From contig JASLCG010000019.1 of NCBI GenBank assembly GCA_030151885.1, forward strand, positions 1 through 64,000: DNA of 64,000 bases. The letters run 5' to 3'. Positions 7,501 through 16,608 of this stretch are shown piece by piece. The stretch comes from Bacteroides sp. (GTDB lineage Bacteria > Bacteroidota > Bacteroidia > Bacteroidales > Bacteroidaceae). Made by a program: the position numbers and the translations under genes. Under the pieces are notes generated by a model that worked only from the letters and a program-made list of their open reading frames with translations, was not told the origin of the DNA and ran no database searches. Each line of letters starts with the position of its first letter. Position 1 is the stretch's first letter.

Positions 7501-10500
7501 TTAAAAATTAACTTTTATACCAAAGCCTAAATTTCTTAAACTAGGAGGCATAAAAAAGTCAAATCCTTGATAATAAGTTCCTGTATTAGCTGTTAACTCA
7601 GGGTCAAATGGTGCTTTATTATAAAACATTAATAAGTTCCTGCCTGTCAATGATATCGCAACATTCACTTTATTATTAAATAAGGAAGATGGTACTTTGT
7701 AAGTTAATGACACCTCTCTTAAACGTACATTCGTTGCACTATATGTATAATGAGCCAACAAACCTGTTTTTCCACCTGCTACAACATTATAATAAGACTC
7801 AGCATTTAGGAGCCCATTATTTACTTTCACTCCACCATTATCACGTGCTTGAGCTGAAGTTTTTGATACTCCAAATTGATCCATCATTGCTTGTGTTGCT
7901 GAAACTACCTCTCCACCAACTCTTGCATCGATTAAAAAGTCAAGCTCAAATCCTCTATACGAAACACTATTACGAAAGCCTAAATTATATAGAGGTGCTG
8001 CTTGGCCTACTTTTATGAAGTTATTTGCATCAGGTTCTACACCATTATTAGACAAAATATATCCTTTATAATCTTGTCGTAGTTTTGAAGCATAAATATC
8101 CGACATCGTACCTCCTTTTTTAAGAATCATACGATACGATTCAGCTCCAGCCACCTCAAATTCAGCGGGCGCCTTCACTACTGCACCAGTCTGTCTATCA
8201 GTAATATAATCTGGTAATAACTCTTTAATTTTATTCCTATTTAATGTATAGATTAGATTTGAGTTCCACTCTACAGGACCAAATTTATTATTAAAGCCTA
8301 AAGTCAATTCTAGCCCCCAGTTATTAACTTTACCTGCATTTTCAAACGAGTAACTATAACCTGTACTTGGAGGTAGCTTATAACGGAATAGTTGATTATA
8401 AGTATTTGAGTTATAATAAGTACCTGAAAAATTAACCATTCCATTAAAGAAACTCATATCTATACCTAATTCGAATGACTTTGTCATTTCTGGCTTCAAA
8501 TGTGTAGCTGCAGTAAATGTTCCGGCTGTTGCGTTTCCCCCCTCTAGTGGTACACTTGGGTAAGTCAAGTATGGACTAGGAGGATTACCTACTTGCGCAT
8601 AAGATGTTCTAAGTTTCCAGAAAGATAGAATGTCTTTTGAAATAGGAATAATATCTGATAACACTACAGATAACCCAACTGATGGATAGACTACATACTT
8701 CTTATCCGTACCTAATAGAGTTGAAAAATAATCAATACGACCAGTTGCATCTAAATAGATAAAGTTTCTAAAGCTCACTTCAGCTTTTCCGTAAAAAGAC
8801 TGTGTTTGTGTATGTAGTTTAGCTCTAGAATTATTGGTTTCAGTCTGAGCCATATTTGATGGGTGAAAGAAATTAGGGACCTTCAATAGCTCGCCTTCAA
8901 TACCATCCATTTTATATTTTTCATCATAGAAACTACCTCCTACATTAGCCATAACACGAAAATCTTCACCTATTTTTTTATCAATGTTAACTAAGAAATC
9001 TAAGTAGTTAGCTTCATTTGTTTCTGTTTGATTCATCCAGTTACCCTTAGGTTTAGCAAACAAACCATCTGTTGAAGCATATAATTTTCTCTCAAAATCA
9101 CTATTACTCCTATCTAAGCGAACTCTACCAATAATATTCATCCAATCAGTAACATTCCATTTAAGAGCTCCTGATAAAATATAGCGATTACGTTTCGTAT
9201 TAAACTTATTACGATTTATAATCCAATATGGATTTTGCATTGCTAACGATTGATTTCCATATGGCCAATACTGAGTTTTAAATTTTCTCTCTTCGTTATA
9301 ACGCTCATATACAACATATTTATTTATATCATCACTCGGGGGAAATAAATACACAGGGACAATAGGATTATAATACATTCCTTGGCCTATACCATTTTGA
9401 TTATTTTGGTGGATATAATAAAGACTCATATCTAATTCCAAAACATCTTTTATTAACTCAGCCGAATTACGTAAGGTTAAATTATAGCGATTGTATTTAT
9501 TATTTGGAACAATTCCTTTAGAATTTACAGATCCTACTGATATATAACTTTTATTAGTATCACTACCTGTAGATACACCCACAGAGTTCATCACATTAAA
9601 TCCTGTTTGGTAAAAATCTAACGGATCATAAGATGATTTATTAGCCAATTTATCACCCCAACTCTTAAACTCTCCTTCTTTTCTGCCATAGGTGTTTTGG
9701 AAATCTGGTGTTACAAAAGGATTCATAAAACTAGTACTATGATTGTAGCTTACTTTTGGCTTTCCTACTATACCTTTTTTAGTTGTTATTAAAATAACAC
9801 CATTGGCTCCTCTATTACCATATAAAGCTGCTGAAGATGCACCTGTCAATACTGACATGCTTTCAATATCATCTGGATTAATATTTGATATACCATCCGA
9901 GTCAGAAATCTCTGTTGATTCATAATAATTATCCGACTGTTTAGTCCTTAAACCAGGCATTGGTATACCATCTAATACGTACAAAGCATTATTATCACCA
10001 AAAAGCGACTTAGTACCACGCATAACTACTCTAGTAGAACCTCCTACTCCTGTTGAGCTCTGATTTATAGTCACCCCAGCAATTTTACCAGCTAAACTAT
10101 TTACAAAGCTAGCATCCTTTACTTTATTGACACCAGAAGACTTAATCTCCTGAACATTGTAACTTAAAGACTTTACCTCTCTTTTAATACCTAGAGCAGT
10201 TACAACAACCTCATCTAATAACTTATTATCTTGTTCTAATATAATCTTAAGATTTGTTTTATTGGCAACTTTTACCTCTTTCGTATTAAAACCTATATAA
10301 GAAACTTGTAAAACATCACCTTTATGAGCTTGAATTATAAAATCTCCATTAACCCCAGTTATGGTACCAGTCTGTTTTCCTTTCACTAATATTGATGCAC
10401 CAATTAAAGACTCGCCATCTTCATCGATTACAACCCCTTTAAAAGTTGTTTCTTTTTGATTTATAGGATTTTGATTTAAATTTATTCGTTTACTTAACAC

Positions 10501-10809
10501 CAGATATTTATCATACAATGAAAAAGATAAATTTGTATGCTCAAGGATTCGATTTAAGGCTACCTCTATGTCTTCGTTCTCTACTTTGACAGAGACAAGT
10601 ATGCCTTTATTTATATCTACATCGCTATAAACTACTGAAAGTGATGGTACTTGCTTTACAATATCTTGTAAGGCTTGATCTAATGTTACATTTGTAACTC
10701 TAAGCGTTATTTTATTTTCCGATTGTGCATATACTTTTAGCCCATAATTTAGGCATAAGGCAAGCAATAAGAAAAGCCGAATAATGCTTTTTCTACATTT
10801 AATAAACAT
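7501..10809 (-). CDS. susC: SusC-type TonB-dependent receptor with STN signalling domain
   Basis: The 1102-residue outer-membrane protein has a signal peptide cleaved near residue 28 (KVYA|Q). In order it carries an STN domain (about 33-90), a carboxypeptidase-D regulatory-like beta-sandwich (about 123-195, FKGVVIDEDGESLIGASI), a TonB box/plug (about 205-340, with DEVVVTALG and a GANGVILITTKKG segment) and a beta-barrel ending in Phe (GFGIKVNF). The STN domain marks it as a transducing receptor that signals to a FecR anti-sigma factor when ligand is imported. That fits the adjacent fecR and ECF sigma genes. It is the first gene of the SusC-SusD-GH18-LamG unit. Confidence 0.95.
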   Translation of the reverse strand: MFIKCRKSIIRLFLLLALCLNYGLKVYAQSENKITLRVTNVTLDQALQDIVKQVPSLSVVYSDVDINKGILVSVKVENEDIEVALNRILEHTNLSFSLYDKYLVLSKRINLNQNPINQKETTFKGVVIDEDGESLIGASILVKGKQTGTITGVNGDFIIQAHKGDVLQVSYIGFNTKEVKVANKTNLKIILEQDNKLLDEVVVTALGIKREVKSLSYNVQEIKSSGVNKVKDASFVNSLAGKIAGVTINQSSTGVGGSTRVVMRGTKSLFGDNNALYVLDGIPMPGLRTKQSDNYYESTEISDSDGISNINPDDIESMSVLTGASSAALYGNRGANGVILITTKKGIVGKPKVSYNHSTSFMNPFVTPDFQNTYGRKEGEFKSWGDKLANKSSYDPLDFYQTGFNVMNSVGVSTGSDTNKSYISVGSVNSKGIVPNNKYNRYNLTLRNSAELIKDVLELDMSLYYIHQNNQNGIGQGMYYNPIVPVYLFPPSDDINKYVVYERYNEERKFKTQYWPYGNQSLAMQNPYWIINRNKFNTKRNRYILSGALKWNVTDWMNIIGRVRLDRSNSDFERKLYASTDGLFAKPKGNWMNQTETNEANYLDFLVNIDKKIGEDFRVMANVGGSFYDEKYKMDGIEGELLKVPNFFHPSNMAQTETNNSRAKLHTQTQSFYGKAEVSFRNFIYLDATGRIDYFSTLLGTDKKYVVYPSVGLSVVLSDIIPISKDILSFWKLRTSYAQVGNPPSPYLTYPSVPLEGGNATAGTFTAATHLKPEMTKSFELGIDMSFFNGMVNFSGTYYNSNTYNQLFRYKLPPSTGYSYSFENAGKVNNWGLELTLGFNNKFGPVEWNSNLIYTLNRNKIKELLPDYITDRQTGAVVKAPAEFEVAGAESYRMILKKGGTMSDIYASKLRQDYKGYILSNNGVEPDANNFIKVGQAAPLYNLGFRNSVSYRGFELDFLIDARVGGEVVSATQAMMDQFGVSKTSAQARDNGGVKVNNGLLNAESYYNVVAGGKTGLLAHYTYSATNVRLREVSLTYKVPSSLFNNKVNVAISLTGRNLLMFYNKAPFDPELTANTGTYYQGFDFFMPPSLRNLGFGIKVNF

Positions 10810-10865
10810 GCTTTTTGTGTTAATTCATTAGTAATTTAATATAAGGTCACTATACCTTAACTATA

Positions 10866-11834
10866 CTATTTATCAGTTATCAAATAGGAATTATTATCCT
10901 GCTTTTCGAACACGACTTTATTAGTTAGTGAGAGCACTTTTATCAATTGTTCAACACTATTATCTGTCGACAGAACACAAGTAAATCGAATATGCTTTAA
11001 GGCCTCATCAGCATAATAAAATTTAACATTGTAGTGTTTTTCTAAAGTACTTAATATATAGTATAATGGTGCTTGTTTAAAGTCCATTTTCCCTTCAATC
11101 CATAGTTTGTAATCATGCACATATGCATCTTCCGTTATTACATATTCTTTGTTCTTTGTATTAATCGTTATACTTTGACCTGGTACTAATCGAATGGCTT
11201 CTGCTACAGAAGGAATTTCCACCTCAACAGAACCTGTTAATAGTGTAGTCACTACCCGACCTTCTTCATCTCTACATCGAAGATTAAACTCAGTCCCTAA
11301 TACTCGTGTCTTAATTCCCTGTGCCAATACTTCAAAACAATTAAATTTACGTTTTGAAACACTAAAGAACGCCTCTCCCCTTAAATTAACAACTCTGTTA
11401 AATCCAAATAGAGAAGTTTTATATGATAACTCTGATTCTGAGTTCATTATTATATTTGACTTATCTGGTAATACTAGTCCAGCTTTTTCTCCAGCCAACG
11501 TAAAGAAGCGGTGATTTTGCATGGTTAATTTATCTAACCCAAAAACACTAGAAATTATTATAAATCCAATAAAAACTGCTGCTACTGGGGATAATAGTTT
11601 CTTTTTGAACCAATCAATTTTATTCGGTTTAATACGGTTCATCACTTTATTATATGCAGCTATCACATCTGCATTTTCATATGCATTTACTGTATCATAT
11701 AATTGCTTTAAGCAGTATATCTCCTCTAATAGATTTCTATTTTCTAAAGCCTCTTGACTCCAAGATTCAACTTCGTCTATTATCTTTTGACTTGGATTAT
11801 CACCCATGTAGTCCCAAATTTTATCTAAATCCAT
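10866..11834 (-). CDS. FecR-family anti-sigma factor
   Basis: The 322-residue protein has a cytoplasmic N-terminal anti-sigma region, one membrane helix (about residues 80-100, LSPVAAVFIGFIIISSVFGL), a periplasmic FecR domain (about 108-215, with NLRGEAFFSV and TRVLGTEFNL) and a C-terminal DUF4974-type domain (about 248-318, with DFKQAPLYYILSTLEKHYNVKF). It would hold the divergently encoded ECF sigma factor inactive until the STN domain of the neighbouring SusC contacts it. It lies 56 bases upstream of susC on the same strand, so it may be cotranscribed or have its own promoter. Confidence 0.93.
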   Translation of the reverse strand: MDLDKIWDYMGDNPSQKIIDEVESWSQEALENRNLLEEIYCLKQLYDTVNAYENADVIAAYNKVMNRIKPNKIDWFKKKLLSPVAAVFIGFIIISSVFGLDKLTMQNHRFFTLAGEKAGLVLPDKSNIIMNSESELSYKTSLFGFNRVVNLRGEAFFSVSKRKFNCFEVLAQGIKTRVLGTEFNLRCRDEEGRVVTTLLTGSVEVEIPSVAEAIRLVPGQSITINTKNKEYVITEDAYVHDYKLWIEGKMDFKQAPLYYILSTLEKHYNVKFYYADEALKHIRFTCVLSTDNSVEQLIKVLSLTNKVVFEKQDNNSYLITDK

Positions 11835-12081
11835 ACTCTGTTTTTGCTGCTTATAATACTATTACGTTTTTACTTTTATTTCAATTAAAGACATCATCTC
11901 TATTTAAGATTTATTAACTCAACTATATATTTATAAAATTTAAAAACCATAAATACTCTATTATAAAACTAGTAAGTTAAAAGCAGTAAAATAGCCTTAT
12001 AATACATATACGTTTAATAAATATAATCAACTAACTGCAAACTGTTAAATATTAAACAAAGTAGAAATTTTATAATAAGTC

Positions 12082-12113
12082 TTTGTTTCTAGTTAAATAT
12101 TACAGTAGTTTTA
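12082..12113 (+). promoter_or_regulatory. Candidate promoter of the ECF sigma gene
   Basis: TTTG at 12082-12085 and TAGTTTTA at 12106-12113 are 20 bases apart, close to the Bacteroidota -33/-7 pattern with one mismatch in the -7 box. The ATG follows about 30 bases later. The rest of the 308-base divergent gap (11835-12142) is AT-rich with no gene seen. Confidence 0.45.
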
Positions 12114-12142
12114 TGTTGAAAATTAAAGACAGAATCTAATCT

Positions 12143-12760
12143 ATGACTGAAAATAGCGGACACACAGTAAAAACTAATTTTTCAACAATTGTGGCCCTAA
12201 ACCATAATTGTGAGAAAACTTTTAGACTAGTGTTTGAAGAGTATTACAAGCCTTTATGTAGCTATAGTGCACAGTTTATTCCTTTTGAAGAAGCTGAAAA
12301 TGTTGTTCAAGATACCTTAACTTGGATATGGGAAAATAGAATTAACTTACTTCCAAGCTACAGCCTTCGCTCACTGTTGTTTACAGTTGTAAAAAACAAA
12401 TCTCTTGATGTAATAAGACATAGTAAAATTAAGCGTAAAGTACTAGATCAAATCAAACAACAATATGATGAAAATAGAATCTTTACACCCGATTTAATTA
12501 ACTATAATGAGCTTTGTGAAAAATTTAAAGAAGCTCTTTCAAAACTTCCTACTGAGTATCGAGAAACCTTTTATATGAGTAGAGAAAAAGGGATGACTTA
12601 TAAACAAATCGCTAATATACTAAACGTCTCTCCACAATTAGTCAATTATAGAATTTCAAAAGCATTAACTACTCTAAGAGTAGAACTCAAACAGTATTTA
12701 CCTTTAATTTTATTTTTATACGATATCAATGTATTCAATATAAATACACTACAATTGTAA
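12143..12760 (+). CDS. ECF-type RNA polymerase sigma factor
   Basis: The 205-residue protein has sigma region 2 (about 28-95, with FEEYYKPLCSYSAQF, EEAENVVQDTLTWIWEN and LLFTVVKNKSLDVIRH) and region 4 (about 130-185, with LSKLPTEYRETFYMSREKG and a helix-turn-helix MTYKQIANILNVSPQLVNYRISKAL). It is divergent from the FecR anti-sigma gene and the STN-type SusC receptor. The three together form a surface-signal cascade that would switch on the glycan locus. The C-terminal tail after residue 190 is hydrophobic and unusual but short. Confidence 0.94.
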   Translation: MTENSGHTVKTNFSTIVALNHNCEKTFRLVFEEYYKPLCSYSAQFIPFEEAENVVQDTLTWIWENRINLLPSYSLRSLLFTVVKNKSLDVIRHSKIKRKVLDQIKQQYDENRIFTPDLINYNELCEKFKEALSKLPTEYRETFYMSREKGMTYKQIANILNVSPQLVNYRISKALTTLRVELKQYLPLILFLYDINVFNINTLQL

Positions 12761-12831
12761 CTTGTATTCATGAATATTATCTATATAAATATATTTCCTA
12801 TTGCTCTCTAAATATCCTAAACAAGAATATT

Positions 12832-14325
12832 CTACAAACGATTAGGTATATCATTAAATAACTTTTCTAATAAAATAGATTCTTCTTTCTTAAAGAGCTC
12901 ATTTAATTTAACATCGCTCATTCTAAATAGCTCACTATCGTTTTCTACCCCTATTCGAGATAAATATAGTGGAAGATAACCCACTTTATGACCATTTATA
13001 TAGACGTTAATAAACTCACATGAATAACCTACTTTAAAACTAAATTGAACATCTGCCCACTTAATGGGAATCAAATCTCTTTTGATTAGCATTTTTCGCT
13101 CGAATATATATACAGCTTTATTCGTAAATGTAGCTTGATTAGTCATCAAGAAAGGTATTTCATCAATACTAGTTTCTATATTATATTTATGGTTTCTTCT
13201 AGCGATTACATCCCAAAATATAAAACGTTTTCCTACAGCCATTAATGGATGATAAAAGTTTCCTTTTTCATCCGATGCTGAGAAATAACACCCTACCCCT
13301 AATTTAATAGCTGGCTCAAAAACTACATGCTTAAATAGATCAATAGCTGTCACTTCATCTGGTCGCAGTACATAATCATTTAAATGCGATTCATCTTCGT
13401 ACACATCGAAGTGAAAGAATCTATCTATAACTTTAGAGAACCCTATGAGATTACTATTTGGCCATAATCCAGATAGCAAAGGAATTCTATTTGATGACTT
13501 TGATAGTCCATAAACAGCTTTTATATAATTAGACTCTTTAAGCTTTGTTAAGTTAAAGTCAGAGCTATCATACATCAAAAACACTTTTCCTAGTAAACAA
13601 CTAGCAAAATACTGTTCCCATGAATTGAATCTCTGCTTTACAACATGCCCAATTCGATTTAAAAACAAGTCGCAATCCGAGCTTGATAAATAACCAGCAG
13701 TTGTAGATTTTGTTATAATTTCTACCGCTCTAGAAATATCATAACCAAGCAATAAAGATGACCCTGATAATCTTATTAACCAATTGTATGTTTTAAAGAA
13801 TTCAATATAATGATTCAATTGACCACCATTGCACAGTGTTTTTAATTTTTCTTTTAAAGACTCTTCATAATCTTCTACTTCAATAGAATATGGAGAAAGC
13901 TCTATTACTTCAGTATAATAAGATTGGACAATATCTTTAAAATCAAATTCTTTAGATAAAGCTTCATTAATAGTCTGAAGGTCTAGTAACTTATCGTATC
14001 TATTCCACAAATGATACAATACTAATAAACTTGGGTTTTCTATAGTAGATTGCCTAAAAAAGTCTTCTATAATAGATAAACAAGAGTTTTTATCTACAAT
14101 ATTGAAGTTTTTAAGCACATCTCTTTTAACTAATGCTCTAGTAATAAAATTTCTAGTAGCTGTAGTTTCTAAAAATGTTGACTCTATTTTCTTTTGGCTC
14201 CAAGTATAGCTATTTATTTCATACCTATACATAGCACCTAGCATTGTATATTTATTAATCATATTAAATTCTATTAAATGCCTTATTGTTGAATAGACAA
14301 AGATAGAAAATTGATTAGCAATCAA
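12832..14325 (-). CDS. DUF1266 domain protein of unknown function
   Basis: The 497-residue protein has no signal peptide. A central segment, GYDISRAVEIITKSTTAGYL then SWEQYFASCLLGKVFL (about residues 195-260), fits the DUF1266 signature, whose consensus has a W/YD-RAV block followed by a SWEEY-LLGR block. The rest is not recognised. It lies 26 bases downstream of the cobalamin adenosyltransferase gene on the same strand, so it may be transcribed with cbiA and pduO. The start could instead be Met22 (MINKYTMLGAMYRYE). I infer no function; DUF1266 proteins are mostly uncharacterised. Confidence 0.75.
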   Translation of the reverse strand: MIANQFSIFVYSTIRHLIEFNMINKYTMLGAMYRYEINSYTWSQKKIESTFLETTATRNFITRALVKRDVLKNFNIVDKNSCLSIIEDFFRQSTIENPSLLVLYHLWNRYDKLLDLQTINEALSKEFDFKDIVQSYYTEVIELSPYSIEVEDYEESLKEKLKTLCNGGQLNHYIEFFKTYNWLIRLSGSSLLLGYDISRAVEIITKSTTAGYLSSSDCDLFLNRIGHVVKQRFNSWEQYFASCLLGKVFLMYDSSDFNLTKLKESNYIKAVYGLSKSSNRIPLLSGLWPNSNLIGFSKVIDRFFHFDVYEDESHLNDYVLRPDEVTAIDLFKHVVFEPAIKLGVGCYFSASDEKGNFYHPLMAVGKRFIFWDVIARRNHKYNIETSIDEIPFLMTNQATFTNKAVYIFERKMLIKRDLIPIKWADVQFSFKVGYSCEFINVYINGHKVGYLPLYLSRIGVENDSELFRMSDVKLNELFKKEESILLEKLFNDIPNRL

Positions 14326-14351
14326 TATATAATTCTTATAATAAGAACTGA

Positions 14352-14933
14352 TTAGCTTTTTTTTATTTTCTTCTTGTATAGAAATTTATGCCACTTTTCA
14401 TCTACTTTCCCATTTAAGAGCATATCATACCTTCCCATTACAAAAAGCATATCTGATAATCTATTACAATAAACTAAAATTTCCTCTGGTATTTTATCTT
14501 CTCTATTAAGTGTTATTAATCTCCGTTCTGCTCTTCTTATAACCGTTCTAGCATACTGCAAATGTGCTGATATGGTAGTCCCACCTGGTAAAATAAAATA
14601 GTCATTTTCAGGCATTGAATCAACAATATTATCAATATAGGTTTCAATATTATTAATTGATTGAGTATCGAATTTATTAGGATTATTTTCCCTTAATTCT
14701 GATGGAGTAGCTATCAAAGACATCACTATCATCATATCATATTGAACTTTGTAAAGAATTGTATGCCTTTCATCATCATCTAGCATAAATGAACGTACTA
14801 CCCCAATTAAGCTGTTAAACTCATCTAAAGTACCAACAGCCTCAATACGAATATCATCTTTATCTACACGTTCCCCACCATGAATAGAAGTTTTACCTTT
14901 ATCTCCACCTTTTGTATATATTCTAACAGCCAT
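14352..14933 (-). CDS. pduO: PduO-type cob(I)alamin adenosyltransferase
   Basis: The 193-residue protein transfers the adenosyl group of ATP to reduced corrinoids. The PduO-family N-terminal signature YTKGGDKGKTSIHGGERVDK (residues 6-25) binds ATP, followed by the conserved GTLDEFNSLIG (about 34-44) and the helix with ARTVIRRAERR (about 130-140). It follows cbiA after 11 bases, in keeping with adenosylation directly after cobyrinate diamide formation. It is a PduO-type enzyme, not the unrelated CobA/BtuR family. Confidence 0.93.
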   Translation of the reverse strand: MAVRIYTKGGDKGKTSIHGGERVDKDDIRIEAVGTLDEFNSLIGVVRSFMLDDDERHTILYKVQYDMMIVMSLIATPSELRENNPNKFDTQSINNIETYIDNIVDSMPENDYFILPGGTTISAHLQYARTVIRRAERRLITLNREDKIPEEILVYCNRLSDMLFVMGRYDMLLNGKVDEKWHKFLYKKKIKKS

Positions 14934-14944
14934 AATACCCTCCT

Positions 14945-16246
14945 TTATAATTTAAATAAATCTTCTAAGCAGTTCTCTTCTGCCCAATATAGGTGTGTAT
15001 ATCCACCTATTGCATTTTTATATTTCAACAACTTGGTATCTACCATTTGCTTTCTAGCTCCATATTGTTGCACTATTGATTTCAAGCTCGAATCTATGTG
15101 AGAGTAGTGAAACTCATGCCCTTTAAATAGTTTGCCATTACTAGATTCCCAATATCTATAACCTAATTTAAGCTTCATAGGTTCCATCAAAGCCTCTTGA
15201 TTAAATACTCCAACCATAGGATATTTTTTCTCGTTTACTACAAGATTGGATGATAAATACATCATACCACCACACTCTGCGTAAACCTTTCCACCTTGCT
15301 CTACATAAGATTTAATAGCTTTCAACATACTGTGATTCATACTTAACTCTTCTGCATATAATTCTGGATAACCACCAGGAATATACATTAAATCAATATC
15401 TTCAGGTATATTTACATCATGAATAGGACTAAAGTATTCTATTTTATATGTAGAGCGTAAGACATCAATATTAACAGGATATAAAAAATTAAAAGCCTCA
15501 TCGGAAGCTACAGCCATTTTTTTCATTAGAGGTTTTTCATTTTTAGGGACACTAATACTGATGTTTTTTTTATCAGTTTTAGTTATATCTAATAATTTTT
15601 CAATATCAATATATTTATTTAGCTCATTAGCTATTAAATCAATTACCTGTAAAATCTCTTTTCTATCATCTGTATTAAGACCTAAATGTCTAGAAGGAAT
15701 AACTAGCTGTTCATTTTTAGGAAGATATCCTAAGGGCACTATACCAACATCTTTACAAGCTTCTTTCAAAAATTGATAGTGTGATTCAGAGCTCACCATA
15801 TTAAAAATTACACCTACTGTATTAATTTTTTTATGAAAGTTTCTAAAGCCATATAATAATGCTGCGACAGAATAGGCAGTTGCTTTTGCATTTACAACTA
15901 AAACAATAGGTATATCAATACACTCTGCAATTCTTGCAGCACTGCCCTCCATTTTTTCATACCCATCGAAAAGTCCCATTACGCCCTCTACAATAGAGAT
16001 ATCTGATGTTGCACTATAATTGTTAAATAGTTGATTTACATGGTTCTTGGACGATAAAAATAGATCGAGGTTTATGGAGTCTGTTCCAGATGCTAACCTA
16101 TGAAGCTTGGTATCTATATAATCAGGTCCACACTTAAAAGGTTGAACTTTATAACCTTTGCTGGCCAATAACTGAAGCAAACCTAAAGTTATAGTCGTTT
16201 TTCCTGCACCAGAGTTGGCTGCAGCTATTAAAAAATTAGATTTCAT
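14945..16246 (-). CDS. cbiA: Cobyrinate a,c-diamide synthase
   Basis: This is the glutamine amidotransferase that converts cobyrinate to its a,c-diamide. The N-terminal dethiobiotin-synthetase-like ATPase has a P-loop AANSGAGKTT, and QPFKCGPDYIDT follows. The C-terminal class I GATase domain has the nucleophile Cys in YAECGGMMYL and a late His in GHEFHYSH. The open frame extends to an ATG at 16285, but a -7 box lies over that point (16283-16290) and family members begin just before the P-loop. I therefore choose the Met at 16246 (MKSNFLIAAANSG), giving 433 residues; 16258 is another option. No riboswitch precedes this unit. Confidence 0.93.
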   Translation of the reverse strand: MKSNFLIAAANSGAGKTTITLGLLQLLASKGYKVQPFKCGPDYIDTKLHRLASGTDSINLDLFLSSKNHVNQLFNNYSATSDISIVEGVMGLFDGYEKMEGSAARIAECIDIPIVLVVNAKATAYSVAALLYGFRNFHKKINTVGVIFNMVSSESHYQFLKEACKDVGIVPLGYLPKNEQLVIPSRHLGLNTDDRKEILQVIDLIANELNKYIDIEKLLDITKTDKKNISISVPKNEKPLMKKMAVASDEAFNFLYPVNIDVLRSTYKIEYFSPIHDVNIPEDIDLMYIPGGYPELYAEELSMNHSMLKAIKSYVEQGGKVYAECGGMMYLSSNLVVNEKKYPMVGVFNQEALMEPMKLKLGYRYWESSNGKLFKGHEFHYSHIDSSLKSIVQQYGARKQMVDTKLLKYKNAIGGYTHLYWAEENCLEDLFKL

Positions 16247-16282
16247 AGCATTTTTCATCAGTCCGTTCTTTTGTTTACTTAT

Positions 16283-16290
16283 CAAAAATA
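16283..16290 (-). promoter_or_regulatory. Candidate -7 box of the cbiA promoter
   Basis: The minus strand reads TATTTTTG (TAnnTTTG). Transcription from it would begin near 16276, which excludes the upstream ATG at 16285 and supports the later start of cbiA. The -33 region is weak. Confidence 0.4.
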
Positions 16291-16353
16291 AGCTCTATTA
16301 ATGAAGAGTGAAAATATTAAAGAAATATTTAATTAATATTTATTGATTTATTT

Positions 16354-16361
16354 TACCTTTG
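16354..16361 (+). promoter_or_regulatory. Candidate -7 box for the riboswitch-led cobalamin operon
   Basis: TACCTTTG fits TAnnTTTG exactly. Initiation about 7 bases later (near 16368) would place the start just before the first riboswitch helix. No clear -33 TTTG is seen. Confidence 0.5.
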
Positions 16362-16375
16362 CTATACTTGGTGAT

Positions 16376-16590
16376 ATTTAAAGCATTCGCTTTGAAATAT
16401 AAAAGGGAATTTGGTGCAAAACCAAAACAGTGCCCGCTACTGTGTGCTCAATCAAAGTTATTGATCTTCTTGCCACTGTTCTATAGCTAAAAATAAGAAT
16501 GGGAAGGCTTTCAATAATAAAGCAAGTCAGGAAACCTGCCAAGTATTTAAAGAAAATAACATCTTCGGGGCTAAAGATGTAGTATTTAAC
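16376..16590 (+). ncRNA. Cobalamin riboswitch
   Basis: The leader contains the conserved elements of the adenosylcobalamin riboswitch in order: the AAGGGAAT-TTGGTGCAAAACC segment (16403-16422), CAGTGCCCGCTACTGT (16428-16443), GGGAAGGC (16501-16508) and the B12 box AGTCAGGAAACCTGCC (16525-16540). A hairpin ACATCTT / AAGATGT (16559-16580) follows and may be the expression platform. The TonB receptor ATG lies at 16609. High cobalamin should lower expression of the downstream operon. Confidence 0.95.
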
Positions 16591-16608
16591 CTTAATAATT
16601 CATTTCAT

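Noticed and set aside
7689..8018. 109-codon plus-strand open frame
   Set aside because: It lies fully inside the SusC gene on the other strand, is rich in Leu/His from low-complexity reading, and has no promoter or family motif.
10843..10858. AAGGTCACTATACCTT between fecR and susC as an operator or terminator
   Set aside because: Only five paired bases and no T tract; too weak to call.
11194..11917. Three overlapping plus-strand open frames of 78-106 codons
   Set aside because: All lie opposite the fecR gene, whose frame has clear FecR motifs; they are antisense shadows.
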